A DNA stretch of 5,723 bases from Cocleimonas sp. (GTDB taxonomy: Bacteria; Pseudomonadota; Gammaproteobacteria; Thiotrichales; Thiotrichaceae). The position numbers were made by a program, and so were the translations under genes. Positions 5,694 to 5,723 of the stretch are shown one piece after another; the stretch's first letter is position 1, and each line of letters opens with the position of its first letter. Below the pieces are notes generated by a model. That model was not told the origin of the DNA. It did no database searches and worked only from the letters and a program-made list of their open reading frames with translations. The stretch covers positions 1 through 5,723 of the forward strand of contig JAGLBQ010000250.1 of assembly GCA_023146675.1 (NCBI GenBank), read 5' to 3'.

Positions 5694-5723
5694 ATGACAA
5701 CGATCAATCCCTTTTTTTTAGAT
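5694..5723 (+). CDS. Start of a divergent gene cut by the right edge (possibly M3 oligopeptidase)
   Basis: An ATG at 5694 opens 10 codons (MTTINPFFLD) that run off the window. GGGA and AGAAG upstream give only a moderate ribosome site. A short M-T-x-NP-(L/F)-(L/F) opening is typical of gammaproteobacterial oligopeptidase A (PrlC, peptidase family M3), which is the only family it reminded me of; ten residues cannot prove it. Supporting context is the position directly divergent from aprM, with candidate promoter elements in between (TATACT, 5666-5671). Whether this is a gene is moderately likely; the product is a guess. Confidence 0.35.
   Translation, partial: MTTINPFFLD

Overview
The window comes from a moderate-to-low-GC bacterium that oxidises reduced sulfur. 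The decisive evidence is a complete aprM-aprB-aprA operon on the minus strand (about 2289-5539), encoding dissimilatory adenylylsulfate (APS) reductase and its membrane partner AprM. The aprMBA layout, with aprM in place of qmo genes, is known from sulfur-oxidising Beta- and Gammaproteobacteria. With the SlyD-like FKBP, the HIT protein, the REP-like repeat and a possible PrlC-type start at the right edge, a gammaproteobacterium (perhaps Thiotrichales-like) is my best guess. The genus is not established.

Layout from left to right. (1) 1-494, minus: the N-terminal 164 residues of a TIR-domain protein that runs off the left edge. (2) 495-743: divergent intergenic region with a long inverted repeat and a good sigma-70-type promoter reading right. 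(3) 744-1139, plus: HIT-family nucleotide hydrolase/transferase. (4) 1140-1296: convergent intergenic region holding an 84-bp paired REP-like element. (5) 1297-2157, minus: two genes 6 nt apart, a small DUF3887-like protein followed by a SlyD-like FKBP prolyl isomerase without the His-rich tail. (6) 2225-2295: a clear intrinsic terminator plus a 26-bp perfect palindrome that spans the aprA stop codon. (7) 2289-5539, minus: aprM, aprB, aprA. (8) 5540-5693: leader and divergent promoter region with two adjacent small palindromes. (9) 5694-5723, plus: the first 10 codons of a probable gene cut by the right edge.

How the genes work together: AprA (FAD) and AprB (two [4Fe-4S] clusters) form the cytoplasmic enzyme that joins sulfite and AMP to make APS in the oxidative direction. 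Two electrons pass from FAD through the AprB clusters to the membrane, where AprM (five predicted helices) is the expected docking and electron-transfer partner. ATP sulfurylase (sat), which would turn APS into sulfate and ATP, is not in the window. The operon's strong terminator and the divergent gene upstream imply that sat is transcribed from elsewhere. The FKBP/DUF3887-like pair lies on the same strand after the terminator and looks like a separate unit. The TIR protein is a possible defence or signalling gene unrelated to sulfur metabolism.

No RNA gene, CRISPR array, insertion sequence or prophage was seen. The most notable points are the truncated TIR protein, the 26-bp palindrome over the aprA stop, the palindrome pair in the apr leader, a possible haem-ligand pair in AprM and the REP-like doublet.
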